Shown here piece by piece: positions 9,124 through 19,135 of a DNA stretch of 61,441 nt. Location: positions 1 through 61,441 of the forward strand of contig RXKA01000062.1 in assembly GCA_003962985.1 (NCBI GenBank), written 5' to 3'. The position numbers were made by a program, and so were the translations under genes. This DNA is from Pseudomonadota bacterium. GTDB lineage: Bacteria; Pseudomonadota; Gammaproteobacteria; Burkholderiales; UBA11063. The notes beneath the pieces were generated by a model. That model had not been told where the DNA came from, made no database searches, and was given only the letters and a program-made list of their open reading frames with translations. Positions within the stretch are counted from its first letter, which is position 1; every line of letters starts with the position of its first letter.

Positions 9124-9834
9124 TTAAGCCATGCGTGCTAGCATAGTCTCTTTAATACGGCTAATTGCGCGAGTTGGATTCAGATGTTTAGGACAAACAT
9201 CCACGCAATTCATAATAGTATGACAACGGAATAAACGATATGGATCATTCAAATCATTTAAACGGTCATTAGTTGCTTGATCGCGTGTATCCGCAATAAA
9301 ACGATAAGCATGTAATAATGCTGCAGGACCCAAGAATTTATCTGGATTCCACCAGAACGATGGGCATGATGTAGAACAACATGCACACAAAATACATTCA
9401 ATCACACCATCAAGTTCTTTACGATCTTCTGGCGATTGTAATCTTTCACGCTCAGGCATTGGTCTATCATCAATCACATACGGTTTAATCGAATGGTATT
9501 GATGGAAGAATTGAGTCATATCAACAATTAAATCACGAATTACAGGTAAGCCTGGGATTGGAGCCAAAACGATTGGTTGTTTTAAATCTGCTAAATCAGT
9601 TAAACAAGCCAAACCGTTACGCCCATTAATATTCATTGCATCTGAACCACACACACCTTCACGACATGAACGGCGGAACGATAATGAATCATCTAATTCA
9701 TCTTTGATTTTTACCAATGCATTCAGCAATTTTTTATCATGATCGCCAACTTCTACTTCATAGTCTTGAAAATATGGTTTAGCATCTTTTTCTGGATTAT
9801 AGCGATAAATCGAGAATTTTATTTTTTTTGACAT
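9124..9834 (-). CDS. sdhB: Succinate dehydrogenase iron-sulfur subunit
   Basis: The subunit carries electrons from the flavin of SdhA to ubiquinone in complex II. It has 236 residues. The [2Fe-2S] ligands are in CREGVCGSDAMNINGRNGLAC, and the [4Fe-4S] and [3Fe-4S] ligands are in CILCACCSTSCP and CHTIMNCVDVCPK. All the usual cysteines are present. AGGAG lies 7 bases before the ATG, right at the sdhA stop, indicating translational coupling to sdhA. Confidence 0.97.
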   Translation of the reverse strand: MSKKIKFSIYRYNPEKDAKPYFQDYEVEVGDHDKKLLNALVKIKDELDDSLSFRRSCREGVCGSDAMNINGRNGLACLTDLADLKQPIVLAPIPGLPVIRDLIVDMTQFFHQYHSIKPYVIDDRPMPERERLQSPEDRKELDGVIECILCACCSTSCPSFWWNPDKFLGPAALLHAYRFIADTRDQATNDRLNDLNDPYRLFRCHTIMNCVDVCPKHLNPTRAISRIKETMLARMA

Positions 9835-9843
9835 TGCATGCTC

Positions 9844-11595
9844 CTAGTACACACGTTTTGCAGGTGGAATATAATCCACAGACAATGGTTTAGTATGAAC
9901 TTCTTTATATTCCAAACGTTGTCCATCTCTATAATACAATGTATGTTTCATCCATTTCTCATCATTACGATCTGGATAATCTTCACGAGCATGAGCACCA
10001 CGAGATTCTGTACGCGCTGCTGCAGCAATCATTGTTGCTAATGCTACTTCAACTGTATTTAAAAATTCTAACGCTTCAACACGAGCAGTATTAAAGACTT
10101 TTGATTTATCTTTAATCACAACTTTTTTTGCCCGCTCATAAATTTCGCGCATTCTGGCTACGCCTTCATCCAAAACTTTTTGCGTTCTGAATACTGACGC
10201 GTGCTGTTGCATACACACTTGCATATCACGACGTACATCAGCAATATTTTCACCTTGCTCTACTTCAAGTTTTGCCATACGTTCTAAGCTATATTGTCCA
10301 GCATTTTCTGGCAGCTCTTTGTGTTCAGGTAAAGTTTTAACAAATTCAATCACGCTATTACCAGCAGATTTGCCAAAAACCACTAAATCCAACAATGAAT
10401 TAGTACCTAAACGATTCGCTCCATGTACTGAGGCACAAGCACATTCACCAGCAGCATAGAAACCTTTAACAATCTTTTCATCGATACCATCAATTACTTC
10501 ACCACGATAGTTAGTTGGAATACCACCCATCATATAGTGACATGTTGGTACAACTGGAATTGGTTGTTTAACAGGATCAATACCCAAGAATTGAATTGAA
10601 ATCTCACGGATGCCTGGCAAACGTTGATCAATAACCTCAGCACCTAGATGATCGAGTTTCAATAATACGTGATCTTTATTTGCACCACAACCACGACCTT
10701 CATTAATCTCTACTTGCATTGCGCGTGATACCACATCACGAGAAGCCAAATCTTTAGCAGTTGGTGCATAACGCTCCATGAAGCGCTCGCCATTGGCATT
10801 AAGCAAATATCCGCCCTCACCACGTACCCCCTCAGTAATCAGTACACCAGCACCAGCCAGACCAGTTGGATGGAATTGCCAGAACTCAATATCTTCAACA
10901 GGCAAACCAGCACGAAGTGCCATACCAACCCCGTCACCAGTATTGATAAACGCATTTGTCGATGCTTGATAAATTCGTCCAGAACCACCCGTTGCAAATA
11001 ACACTGCTTTCGCATGAATAATGTAAACTTGACCTGTTTCCATTTCCAATGCCGTAACACCGACTACATCACCATCTTTATCACGGATTAAATCCAATGC
11101 CATCCATTCAACAAAGAAATGGGTTTGTGCTTTTACATTACGTTGATACAAAGCATGCAACATTGCATGTCCAGTACGATCCGCCACAGCGCAGGCACGA
11201 CGAACTGGTTTTTTACCAAATTCTGCCATGTGTCCACCAAATGGGCGTTGATAAATTTTACCATTGTCTAAACGATCAAACGGCATACCATAATGCTCTA
11301 ATTCCGCAACTGCATCAGTTGCTTGCTTACACATAAACTCAATCGAATCTTGATCACCTAACCAGTCGGCACCTTTTACGGTATCATACATATGCCAGTG
11401 CCAGTTATCTTCTTCTGAATTACCAAACGAAGCTGAAATACCACCTTGAGCAGCAGCTGTATGCGAACGTGTTGGGAAAACTTTAGATAAAACAACCGTT
11501 TTAACTCCCGCTTCAGACAATTGTAACGCAGCACGTAAACCCGCACCACCGCCACCAACAACAACTGCATCAAATTTTAATATCGGTAAACTCAT
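9844..11595 (-). CDS. sdhA: Succinate dehydrogenase flavoprotein subunit
   Basis: The catalytic subunit oxidises succinate to fumarate. It has 583 residues. It shows the N-terminal FAD-binding [14 protein letters not shown], the covalent-FAD His in [10 protein letters not shown], the substrate-site segments FWQFHPTGL and [11 protein letters not shown], and the C-terminal [14 protein letters not shown]. Length and all motifs are typical of the proteobacterial enzyme. It lies in the order sdhC-D-A-B; the flavinylation factor sdhE follows sdhB. Confidence 0.98.
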   Translation of the reverse strand: MSLPILKFDAVVVGGGGAGLRAALQLSEAGVKTVVLSKVFPTRSHTAAAQGGISASFGNSEEDNWHWHMYDTVKGADWLGDQDSIEFMCKQATDAVAELEHYGMPFDRLDNGKIYQRPFGGHMAEFGKKPVRRACAVADRTGHAMLHALYQRNVKAQTHFFVEWMALDLIRDKDGDVVGVTALEMETGQVYIIHAKAVLFATGGSGRIYQASTNAFINTGDGVGMALRAGLPVEDIEFWQFHPTGLAGAGVLITEGVRGEGGYLLNANGERFMERYAPTAKDLASRDVVSRAMQVEINEGRGCGANKDHVLLKLDHLGAEVIDQRLPGIREISIQFLGIDPVKQPIPVVPTCHYMMGGIPTNYRGEVIDGIDEKIVKGFYAAGECACASVHGANRLGTNSLLDLVVFGKSAGNSVIEFVKTLPEHKELPENAGQYSLERMAKLEVEQGENIADVRRDMQVCMQQHASVFRTQKVLDEGVARMREIYERAKKVVIKDKSKVFNTARVEALEFLNTVEVALATMIAAAARTESRGAHAREDYPDRNDEKWMKHTLYYRDGQRLEYKEVHTKPLSVDYIPPAKRVY

Positions 11596-11607
11596 ATTTT
11601 TATCCTC

Positions 11608-11967
11608 TTATGCCGTCCACAATACTGCGGCTGAATAGATTAATGAACCTAATAACCATAGTATAATTAACATATACAGCGTAACACGTGCACTGTAACT
11701 CTTGATATAATCCATTACGATATCACGCATACCAATCCACGCATGAATCACTACCGCAATCACGAGAATTTGGCTAACAATTTTTACCAAAGTACAATCA
11801 AAAAACGATTTCCATGCAGAAAATCCATCTACTGCCGCACAACTGCCAAAGCCAATAAATGCAATCAAAACTAGCGCAGCAAGTAACATAACCACCGCAG
11901 TAATGCGTTGCTGTAACCATGCATTAACACCATGCCCAGCACTTAATGATTTACGTAGTTTTACCAT
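11608..11967 (-). CDS. sdhD: Succinate dehydrogenase membrane anchor subunit
   Basis: This 119-residue protein has three transmembrane helices (about residues 25-50, 65-85 and 95-115). The segment VIHAWIGMRDIVMDYIK carries the expected heme-ligand His and the Asp/Tyr region near the quinone site. With SdhC it anchors complex II in the inner membrane. The gene overlaps the end of sdhC by 7 bases, so translation is coupled. Confidence 0.93.
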   Translation of the reverse strand: MVKLRKSLSAGHGVNAWLQQRITAVVMLLAALVLIAFIGFGSCAAVDGFSAWKSFFDCTLVKIVSQILVIAVVIHAWIGMRDIVMDYIKSYSARVTLYMLIILWLLGSLIYSAAVLWTA

Positions 11968-12344
11968 ATCAAAACTCCCATAATAGCTGTCAACACCAAG
12001 CTAACTACTAGAACTAGACGAGCTGTTTTTTGCGCTGTAGCACGTTCCAACCCCATCTCGATATCCAAGAAAAGGAATCTAATTCCAGCACAAACATGGT
12101 GCATTACCGCCCAAATTAAAACTAAATAGATTAATTTCATCACTGGCAATCCCAAGATTGCACATGATTGATTATAAAAAGTTTGATCAGTTAATGTTTT
12201 ATGTAATAAGAACAATACTAACGGAATCGCCAGAAACATTAAAACTCCTGACACACGGTGAAGAATAGATATTTTCGCCGTAATAGACATTCTTGATCCT
12301 AATTTAGGAATATCAAGATAAATGGGACGATGGTTTTGTTTCAT
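11961..12344 (-). CDS. sdhC: Succinate dehydrogenase cytochrome b556 subunit
   Basis: This 127-residue protein has three transmembrane helices. RVSGVLMFLAIPLVLFL is the family signature near the quinone site, and HHVCAGIRFLFLD contains the heme-ligand His. It is the first gene of the sdhCDAB-sdhE-gltA run; GAGGTTGAG directly precedes the ATG. The 154-base upstream gap (12345-12498) is AT-rich and must carry the operon promoter, but I cannot pick one box pair with confidence. Confidence 0.93.
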   Translation of the reverse strand: MKQNHRPIYLDIPKLGSRMSITAKISILHRVSGVLMFLAIPLVLFLLHKTLTDQTFYNQSCAILGLPVMKLIYLVLIWAVMHHVCAGIRFLFLDIEMGLERATAQKTARLVLVVSLVLTAIMGVLIW

Positions 12345-12498
12345 CTCAACCTCATAAATAAACTCAATTAGCCATAATACTAGCTTATAGCGCCTACAAT
12401 CGCCCTAATTTTACCATATTATTATAATAAACAAAGGTACAAATATAAAGATTATAACTAAATCATCAGATTAGAGAATTGGAAGGTAGGAAGTTAAA

Positions 12499-14052
12499 TT
12501 ACTTTTGCAGGTTACGCAAAACTTCAGGGATTTTGGCATTAGCTAATTCTTGAATCGCATCATCACCAGCGAATTTAGGTTTTGCTTTAATTGCTGCCCG
12601 ATATTGTTCAAGAGCTCCTTTATAATCATTCAGAACAAATAATTCATTCGCCAAACCATAATGATAGCGTAACGGATTATCGTAACGATTATCTGAATAG
12701 AGAATTGCATACTGATCCCAAACATCGGGATCTTGCGGAAAATTATGTGCTAAATCCTCTAACCTGCTTGACATTTTAGAATAGTTTTTACTACCCAGTA
12801 AAAACTCTAACTGTGCCATCCAAATACCCTTATGATTCGGATAACTATCAATTGCTTGATCATAAACCTTATCTGCCAAATTATAATTACGTTGCAGTAC
12901 TAGTTGTCGTGCTCTAAGACCAATTACCATGGGATTATTTTGATAAACTGGTGATTGAATCTTACCTAATGTTGCCACACTATTTGCCAGATTATTAGTC
13001 AAAAGTTGCACTAAAGATAATCCATATAACTGGGCTTCTAGGCTGACATAGCGTTTATTACTAATTGAACTTTGGTAGAATTTAATTGCATCTGTATTAC
13101 TAAGCTGACGTACCCGACACTTCTCACGCGCCAAAAGGAAGTCAATACTATCTGCACGCATTTTCACAGGTAACTGATTTGCTCGTGTTTCAGCTTCGCT
13201 TAGTCTTTCTAGTGTCACTGGGTGGGTTTGCAAGAAAAACAGCGCATCTTTTGAATTAAAGCGATAGACATTTTGCATACGTTGAAAAAACTCTGGCATT
13301 GCATGCGCATCAAATCCAGCTTGGTACATTAACTGCTGCCCAACCCGATCAGCCTCACGTTCATAATCTCGTGAAAATGATAGCATATTTTGAACACCAA
13401 TACCTTGCCCACTTTGGGCTGCCACCATTGCAATACCTGGATTTACTGGAGCTAAGAGCACACCAGCAATAAGACCAGCTAAACTACTCCATTGTGCACG
13501 ATTTTGTAAGGTAATATTCCGAAAGATATGATGTTGAACTACGTGGCCAACTTCATGTGCTAACACTCCCGATAGTTCAGCTTCTGATAAAGTAGTATAA
13601 ATTAAACCATTATTAGCACAAATATACCCGCCAGGAAGTGCAAATGCATTAATGTCTTTATCTTTAATGAGATAAAAATTAAAATTCTGCCCTGCCAATG
13701 GCGAGTAACTAACAAATTCATTGCCTAAATGATTAAGGTAGTCTAAACAGTCATAATCATCTACCATACCGCCTTGCGAATAGATACTTAATATAACCTG
13801 CTTACCTAACAGATCAGCCTGATATGGGCTAAGATTACTCCGATCACTATCACCTAAATCTGGTAATCCATCAATTCCATCTGCAAAGAGTTTATGACCA
13901 CAACCACCCATAAAAACACCATAAGTAGTTGCGGATAAGACCTTCTGCAAAAAACCACGACGTGATACATCAATAAGAGTATCACGTTGCTCTTGTGGGG
14001 TTTTAGTGCGCGATTGATACAAACGCTCTAAACATTCTGCTAATGACTTCAT
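12499..14052 (-). CDS. BepA-like M48 metalloprotease with TPR repeats and an apparent Tat signal
   Basis: The protein has 517 residues. Residues 166-170 are HEVGH, the zinc-binding HExxH of M48 peptidases, and the downstream EREAD supplies the third ligand Glu. The C-terminal 200 residues are helical repeats of TPR type, as in BepA (YfgC), a periplasmic protease/chaperone for outer-membrane protein assembly. The N-terminus has a twin-arginine motif, SRRGFLQK (Arg31-Arg32), then a hydrophobic stretch ending in GGC at Cys51. This suggests Tat export rather than the Sec route known for BepA. It lies at the end of the pil-dapA-bamC run, 29 bases after bamC, which fits a role in outer-membrane biogenesis. 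Confidence 0.85.
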   Translation of the reverse strand: MKSLAECLERLYQSRTKTPQEQRDTLIDVSRRGFLQKVLSATTYGVFMGGCGHKLFADGIDGLPDLGDSDRSNLSPYQADLLGKQVILSIYSQGGMVDDYDCLDYLNHLGNEFVSYSPLAGQNFNFYLIKDKDINAFALPGGYICANNGLIYTTLSEAELSGVLAHEVGHVVQHHIFRNITLQNRAQWSSLAGLIAGVLLAPVNPGIAMVAAQSGQGIGVQNMLSFSRDYEREADRVGQQLMYQAGFDAHAMPEFFQRMQNVYRFNSKDALFFLQTHPVTLERLSEAETRANQLPVKMRADSIDFLLAREKCRVRQLSNTDAIKFYQSSISNKRYVSLEAQLYGLSLVQLLTNNLANSVATLGKIQSPVYQNNPMVIGLRARQLVLQRNYNLADKVYDQAIDSYPNHKGIWMAQLEFLLGSKNYSKMSSRLEDLAHNFPQDPDVWDQYAILYSDNRYDNPLRYHYGLANELFVLNDYKGALEQYRAAIKAKPKFAGDDAIQELANAKIPEVLRNLQK

Positions 14053-14081
14053 TACACCCCCACACCCAAAATAACATTATA

Positions 14082-15197
14082 TTACTGTAACTGTTCAGCA
14101 ATACCCGTCAAATATTTTTGTTTCTGAGTTGCAAAATCTTGACTTGGCTGATTATTACCGTACATGTTCAAATTAATAATCGTTTGTGTCCCTTGTGGTA
14201 CAATTTTCACTAAATACACTGGTTTCACTTCATTGCTAATTGCCGCAGATTCATTAGAGAATAATTTTTCCATAAAGCCAGGATCTGGATTATCTACTGA
14301 TGCTTTTAATGGATACACATCATACTCACCATTACTACGGTTTTTATCAACAATACCCAAGCCAACACGATCTAGCGCAATTGCAGTACGCCACCATGTG
14401 CGATCAAATGAATCATTAACTACAACTTGACCATTTTGTACGCTGGCATTTTTTGGTGTTTCTTTAACTACCGCTGCGACTACTTTTTTGGCTTCTTCAG
14501 CTGGCATACCTGCAAATGACATAAATTGCGCTAGAAACTCTAATTCCAACTGTGGATTTGAGCCTCGTGCAATCCATTTAGTTTGCTGTTGATCTGATGA
14601 TGCTTTGGATGAGGTATTAGCTAGCCCTGGTGATGCGCAACCTTGATACTCTTCATCCATTTGATAGTTAGTATCCATTACGACAACATTTTTACCATCT
14701 TGCCAAATAGTCACACGGTACATATACATTGAGTTTAAAGAGTACATACTACCCCAACCAATCCAATCAAATAACCCACGTAGACTAGCACCCTGTGGTA
14801 CTGCGGTATTGCGGGATGCCCAATCAGTTTGCACCACACCAATCGCTGGATTTTGGTATTTAACCGTTAATCCAAGCTGATTAACATATGCTAATAACAT
14901 CGGCCATACATTATTTACCGTTGTACTTTCCATGACTAGCCAACGCTGTGAACCTCCTGTTACTATATTCATGCCTTGAATATTATTTAATTGATAACCA
15001 GTTTGCATTTGCGCTGGCTGATTCATTTTATATACCCCAGATAATTCAGGTGTATTCATGCCAGGTGGCGTTGCCAGATTTGGAGTATCACGCGGTGCCG
15101 ACGACGTAAATACCGCTTGCGAATCAACGCTACTACAAGATGCCAAAAAAGTTACAAAACACGCTACCACAAATAATTTAGCTGATTTATTATACAT
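14082..15197 (-). CDS. bamC: Outer membrane protein assembly factor BamC (NlpB)
   Basis: This is a 371-residue lipoprotein (lipobox LASC, Cys about residue 21) of the BAM complex that folds outer-membrane beta-barrels. After an unstructured N-terminal stretch there are two helix-grip domains; the first contains RWLVMESTTVNNVWPML and VVQTDWASR, the second WWRTAIALDRVGLGIVDKNRSNGEYDVYPL. Both are typical BamC/NlpB signatures. It is 8 bases downstream of dapA, the same dapA-bamC pairing as in E. coli and many proteobacteria. Confidence 0.92.
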   Translation of the reverse strand: MYNKSAKLFVVACFVTFLASCSSVDSQAVFTSSAPRDTPNLATPPGMNTPELSGVYKMNQPAQMQTGYQLNNIQGMNIVTGGSQRWLVMESTTVNNVWPMLLAYVNQLGLTVKYQNPAIGVVQTDWASRNTAVPQGASLRGLFDWIGWGSMYSLNSMYMYRVTIWQDGKNVVVMDTNYQMDEEYQGCASPGLANTSSKASSDQQQTKWIARGSNPQLELEFLAQFMSFAGMPAEEAKKVVAAVVKETPKNASVQNGQVVVNDSFDRTWWRTAIALDRVGLGIVDKNRSNGEYDVYPLKASVDNPDPGFMEKLFSNESAAISNEVKPVYLVKIVPQGTQTIINLNMYGNNQPSQDFATQKQKYLTGIAEQLQ

Positions 15198-15205
15198 ATC
15201 CCACC

Positions 15206-16084
15206 TTATTGTAATGAATTCAAGATATTTATCATTGGTTCTTGGAATTTTTTATCTAATACCGTCAATGGCAAACGCAATTCAGGAGTTTTCATTCTTC
15301 CTTCATGGAACAATGCCCATTTCACAGGAATTGGATTAGCTTCCCAGAAAAAACTATCATAAAATGGTACTAATTTCTGGTTAAGAGCATATGCTGACGT
15401 TCTATCACCAGCCAGTGCTAATTTACATAATTCAACCATTTGCACTGGACGTGAATTACTAACCACTGAAATAACGCCGTTACCGCCCAAAAGCATAAAC
15501 GCTAAAGCAGTACCATCATCGCCAGAGAATAACATAAAATCATCACGTTTTAATGCCATTACATTTGCACAGCGCGGTAAATCACCCGTAGCATCTTTTA
15601 ATCCAACAATATTGGGGAAATCTTGAGCCAAACGAATGGTCGTGCTATCCTGTAAGTTGCACCCTGTTCGCCCAGGAACATTATATAAAATCACTGGAAA
15701 TTTAGATGCTTTTGCCGCTGCCGCAAAATGTTGATATAAGCCCTCTTGAGTTGGACGCATATAATAAGGTGTCAAACACATCAAATAATCAACACCCACA
15801 AGATTATTTACTCGTTCAATAAATGTTACCGTAGTTGCCGTCGATGCAGTTCCTGCACCAACAATAATTTTTACACGACCTGCAGCTTTAGCGATAATTC
15901 GTTCGATTAACTCAATGGTTTCTTTAGTTGAAAGATTTGCTGCTTCACCTGTTGAGCCATTGGCAATTAGACCACTAACACCACTTTGTACTTGCCATTC
16001 AACTAAATTATCTAAACTCTCATAATCAATACTACCATCAGCAAACATTGGTGTTACTAACGCAGTAATACATCCCTGTAACAT
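15206..16084 (-). CDS. dapA: 4-hydroxy-tetrahydrodipicolinate synthase
   Basis: The enzyme condenses pyruvate with aspartate semialdehyde in the first committed step of lysine and meso-diaminopimelate synthesis, so it also feeds peptidoglycan. From the ATG at 16084 the protein has 292 residues, the usual DapA length; an in-frame GTG at 16096 is an unlikely alternative. Signatures are ANGSTGEAANLS, YYMRPTQEGLYQHF (catalytic Tyr), YNVPGRTGCNL, GLKDATGDL (Schiff-base Lys) and FSGDDGTAL. Confidence 0.97.
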   Translation of the reverse strand: MLQGCITALVTPMFADGSIDYESLDNLVEWQVQSGVSGLIANGSTGEAANLSTKETIELIERIIAKAAGRVKIIVGAGTASTATTVTFIERVNNLVGVDYLMCLTPYYMRPTQEGLYQHFAAAAKASKFPVILYNVPGRTGCNLQDSTTIRLAQDFPNIVGLKDATGDLPRCANVMALKRDDFMLFSGDDGTALAFMLLGGNGVISVVSNSRPVQMVELCKLALAGDRTSAYALNQKLVPFYDSFFWEANPIPVKWALFHEGRMKTPELRLPLTVLDKKFQEPMINILNSLQ

Positions 16085-16099
16085 ATTTCTACCCACTTT

Positions 16100-16429
16100 C
16101 TAAAAAGTATAACTATTTTGTTGATTTTTTAAACTCGCACCCAATAATACTTCTAATTTATTTTTTGCCTCTACTCCAGCCTTATCTGCCTTAAAATGTA
16201 TGCCAATACCAACTGGATAATCAACTGCAGACTTGGGACTTTGCCAACACACTGTGCCATTAACTGCCAGTGTTTCTTTAAAATCTAATAATGAAATTAG
16301 CAAAAAAACTTCATCATACATTTCGTAACCGATACTTTCACGAATAAATATACCACCATTTTTTAAATGAGGCATGTACATCCGTAATAATTCAGCCTTA
16401 TTTGGAATAACAACCTTGATAATATTCAT
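16100..16429 (-). CDS. pilZ: PilZ-domain type IV pilus protein
   Basis: This small protein of 109 residues is of the non-canonical PilZ type. The segments NGGIFIRESIGYEMYDEVFLL and PVGIGIHFKADKAGVEAKNKLE follow the pattern of Pseudomonas/Xanthomonas/Neisseria PilZ, which assists type IV pilus assembly through PilB. The Arg-rich c-di-GMP motif (RxxxR, DxSxxG) of canonical PilZ domains is absent, so ligand binding is not expected. Its place in the same run as pilB, pilC and pilD supports the assignment. Confidence 0.75.
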   Translation of the reverse strand: MNIIKVVIPNKAELLRMYMPHLKNGGIFIRESIGYEMYDEVFLLISLLDFKETLAVNGTVCWQSPKSAVDYPVGIGIHFKADKAGVEAKNKLEVLLGASLKNQQNSYTF

Positions 16430-16439
16430 TATAACACCT

Positions 16440-18524
16440 TTATTTTTTATGTGTTTTATTACCTAGTTCAGGCGTTACATTAAGAGTCATATTTTTAATA
16501 TAAATTTTAGGATTAAACAATTCACCATTAATTACAATTGGTATTGATACTGATTTTACCTTTTGTGCATTCTCAGGAAGAATACTTTTTATCATTACAT
16601 TGTAATTAATTTGGTTGGCAGTAAAATCAACTCCACCACCACCATGAGCAAGAATAGTTGGCGAATTAAAATTAATTATCCCTTGTTTTGAAACACCACT
16701 CTCAAATTCAAAATCTGCTTCAAGCGCCGTAAAATTAGTCATACGTTGATTTTGACTACTAAATGCTGCCAAATTCTCAGGGCTTAAAAATAGGTTAAAA
16801 TCAATACCATTAAAACCACCATTACTCACATTCAACTTAATTTTACCATTTAGCCCATTGTACAGGTCTTTATATAATTTAGCACCATGTACGGATGTAT
16901 TAATTTGCATATTAGCACTACCGCGAATCGCTGAGACATTAAACAAATTATTAAACACTTTTTGCAAATTAATTCCCGTAACTTGACTATTGAATGCAAG
17001 ATCATATGATTCATTTAATTTAGTTACTTGTACATTACCATGAATCTTACCATCATAGCTACTAGCTTGAATATTGGTAACATCTAATTTACCATTGGTG
17101 AGCGTAAAGCTTGAATTAACATCATTCATTACCAAATGTTCAAGATTAAGCTGCTTGATCTTAACATTGGCTTTGGCATTCATAACATCCAACCATGCAA
17201 ATGCCAGCGGACTAGTATCAGCATAAAGCGGTAACAAGTCATTATCACGACCATCAATAAAATTATCAATATCAAATTTATCTAAATCACCATCGACTTC
17301 AACTATCGGCATGCTACTTTCACCATACTGATACAGTGCGGAAATTTTTGCAGGTGATTTATCTACTATACCACTAACATTTGCCTTAATTTGATTTGCA
17401 TTACCATTAAAACTACACTTACCTTGTAGGCTACCGCTGGAAACTTTTTTTATCTGTGAAACATATTTATAATTTACTTTACATTGCTGATTATTAGCTA
17501 GCATACCATTTATTGATGGATTTTTGATCTGCATACCCAAGCTAAAACTATGTGATTTATTATTTGAATCAAATAATCCGCTCAAGTCTTCAGCAAAGTA
17601 GCTTTCGAAGTTTGCCGTTTTTAACTTCTGCAAATTCAATGAGATCGATTTGTCCGCATAACTCTCTTTACCATATAAGGTTGTTTGAAGTTGATTAACT
17701 GACAAACCATATAATGACAACAGTGCAGTATCTGCTACTAAGCTACCTTGATAATGACGTAAACCAACATGACCACGCACGGCTTCTAACCATAATTGTT
17801 GAGTACGATAGTCATAATGTCCACCAGATTGTAACTCAATGTTATAGCGTGGATTACGTAATGTAAATTTCATGTGATTAATCACAAAAGTATCATTATC
17901 TGGTTTTTTATCTAACTCACCAAACATCCCAAAATCCGCATTATATTTTGCTATTTTGAAATCTAATTTAACGGTAGGATTTTTTTTATCTAATTCAGAT
18001 GCAATCAATGATGCATCTTTGATTAAAGGACTCTCAGCCTGATTTAAAATAGTCAAATTAGAAACTGAAATTCTCTTTAAATCCCTAAATTCTGATTTAG
18101 CTAAATTGTCATAATTAATCAAATCGGAATAATTACTTGGTTCAACATTATTCTGAAACACTGTCAAACCATTCATCGCAATTCTCCGAATACGATAATG
18201 CCCAACAATTAAATCCAGCCATGATAATTGGCAGTTGGACGTATTAATATGTAGCACTTTCTGATTTTTTTTATCAAATACAGTTAAATCTGCAATAAAC
18301 AAGCTCAAGCCATGCCAAGAACGTGGCTCAATAGTCCCACCAATCTTTACTGAATAATCTTTACTATTAATTTGGCTAACAATCATGTTTTTTACAACAT
18401 TCTGATCAAAAAAGTAATAAAAAAACAGCAATGGTAAGCCAACCGTTAATAAAAACACACCAAAAACCGACCAACCAATTAGGCGAATTTTAGCACGTGA
18501 CAACCGCCATGAAAATTTCTTCAT
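16440..18524 (-). CDS. AsmA-family protein
   Basis: The protein has 694 residues: one N-terminal transmembrane helix (about residues 14-35), then a long periplasmic region with the AsmA pattern (INSKDYSVKIGGTIEPRSWHGLSLFIADLTV near the start; GIDFNLFL and FNSPTILAHGGGGVDFTANQINYNV near the end). AsmA-like proteins form long beta-grooves implicated in phospholipid transport to the outer membrane. It overlaps coaE by 4 bases (ATGA). Confidence 0.82.
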   Translation of the reverse strand: MKKFSWRLSRAKIRLIGWSVFGVFLLTVGLPLLFFYYFFDQNVVKNMIVSQINSKDYSVKIGGTIEPRSWHGLSLFIADLTVFDKKNQKVLHINTSNCQLSWLDLIVGHYRIRRIAMNGLTVFQNNVEPSNYSDLINYDNLAKSEFRDLKRISVSNLTILNQAESPLIKDASLIASELDKKNPTVKLDFKIAKYNADFGMFGELDKKPDNDTFVINHMKFTLRNPRYNIELQSGGHYDYRTQQLWLEAVRGHVGLRHYQGSLVADTALLSLYGLSVNQLQTTLYGKESYADKSISLNLQKLKTANFESYFAEDLSGLFDSNNKSHSFSLGMQIKNPSINGMLANNQQCKVNYKYVSQIKKVSSGSLQGKCSFNGNANQIKANVSGIVDKSPAKISALYQYGESSMPIVEVDGDLDKFDIDNFIDGRDNDLLPLYADTSPLAFAWLDVMNAKANVKIKQLNLEHLVMNDVNSSFTLTNGKLDVTNIQASSYDGKIHGNVQVTKLNESYDLAFNSQVTGINLQKVFNNLFNVSAIRGSANMQINTSVHGAKLYKDLYNGLNGKIKLNVSNGGFNGIDFNLFLSPENLAAFSSQNQRMTNFTALEADFEFESGVSKQGIINFNSPTILAHGGGGVDFTANQINYNVMIKSILPENAQKVKSVSIPIVINGELFNPKIYIKNMTLNVTPELGNKTHKK

Positions 18525-19123
18525 TTACAATTATTCTCCATATTCGTATATTGTAGATGTAATTTATCTACCTGTAGCGCTAAGGAATTCAAATCACCAT
18601 TATTCACTATTACATCATTAGCTAATGCTAGCTGCGTTTCTCTTGCCACTTGCCTTGCCAAGATAGCATCTACATCATTCTTTTCTAAACCACTACGTAT
18701 TTTTAATCTTTGTAGTAATTGTTCGTAATTACTATCAACAAAAATAGTTCGCTCTACCAATTCTAAATATTTGGGGCTACGGAATAAAAGTGGTACGGCA
18801 ACAATCTTATAAGTACAGCTTGTTGGCTGCTGCAAACACTCTATCACTTGCTCATAAATCGCGGGATGGAGGATTTTTTCTAGTTTGAGTCTCAGCTTAT
18901 CATCTTGAAAAACTAGCTGGCGCAATGCCTGTCGATTTAATTTATTACCATCAAAAACACCATCACCAAAAGCGTTGTGAATTTTCTCTAGTGTTTCGTA
19001 ATCTGAATTAGTTAGTTCATGCGCAATTTTATCCGTATCAATAATCATAACATTATGTTTTGCAAAGAACTCTGCAACAGTAGATTTACCACTACCGATT
19101 AAACCAGTCAAACCAACAATCAT
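18521..19123 (-). CDS. coaE: Dephospho-CoA kinase
   Basis: This enzyme of 200 residues carries out the last step of coenzyme A synthesis, phosphorylating dephospho-CoA. It has the P-loop GLTGLIGSGKST at residues 4-15, the DTDKIAHELT region, LHPAIYEQV and the VAVPLLF strand, all typical of CoaE. The gene sits directly after pilD, 12 bases apart, a conserved pairing in beta- and gammaproteobacteria. Confidence 0.95.
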   Translation of the reverse strand: MIVGLTGLIGSGKSTVAEFFAKHNVMIIDTDKIAHELTNSDYETLEKIHNAFGDGVFDGNKLNRQALRQLVFQDDKLRLKLEKILHPAIYEQVIECLQQPTSCTYKIVAVPLLFRSPKYLELVERTIFVDSNYEQLLQRLKIRSGLEKNDVDAILARQVARETQLALANDVIVNNGDLNSLALQVDKLHLQYTNMENNCK

Positions 19124-19135
19124 ATCACAACAACT

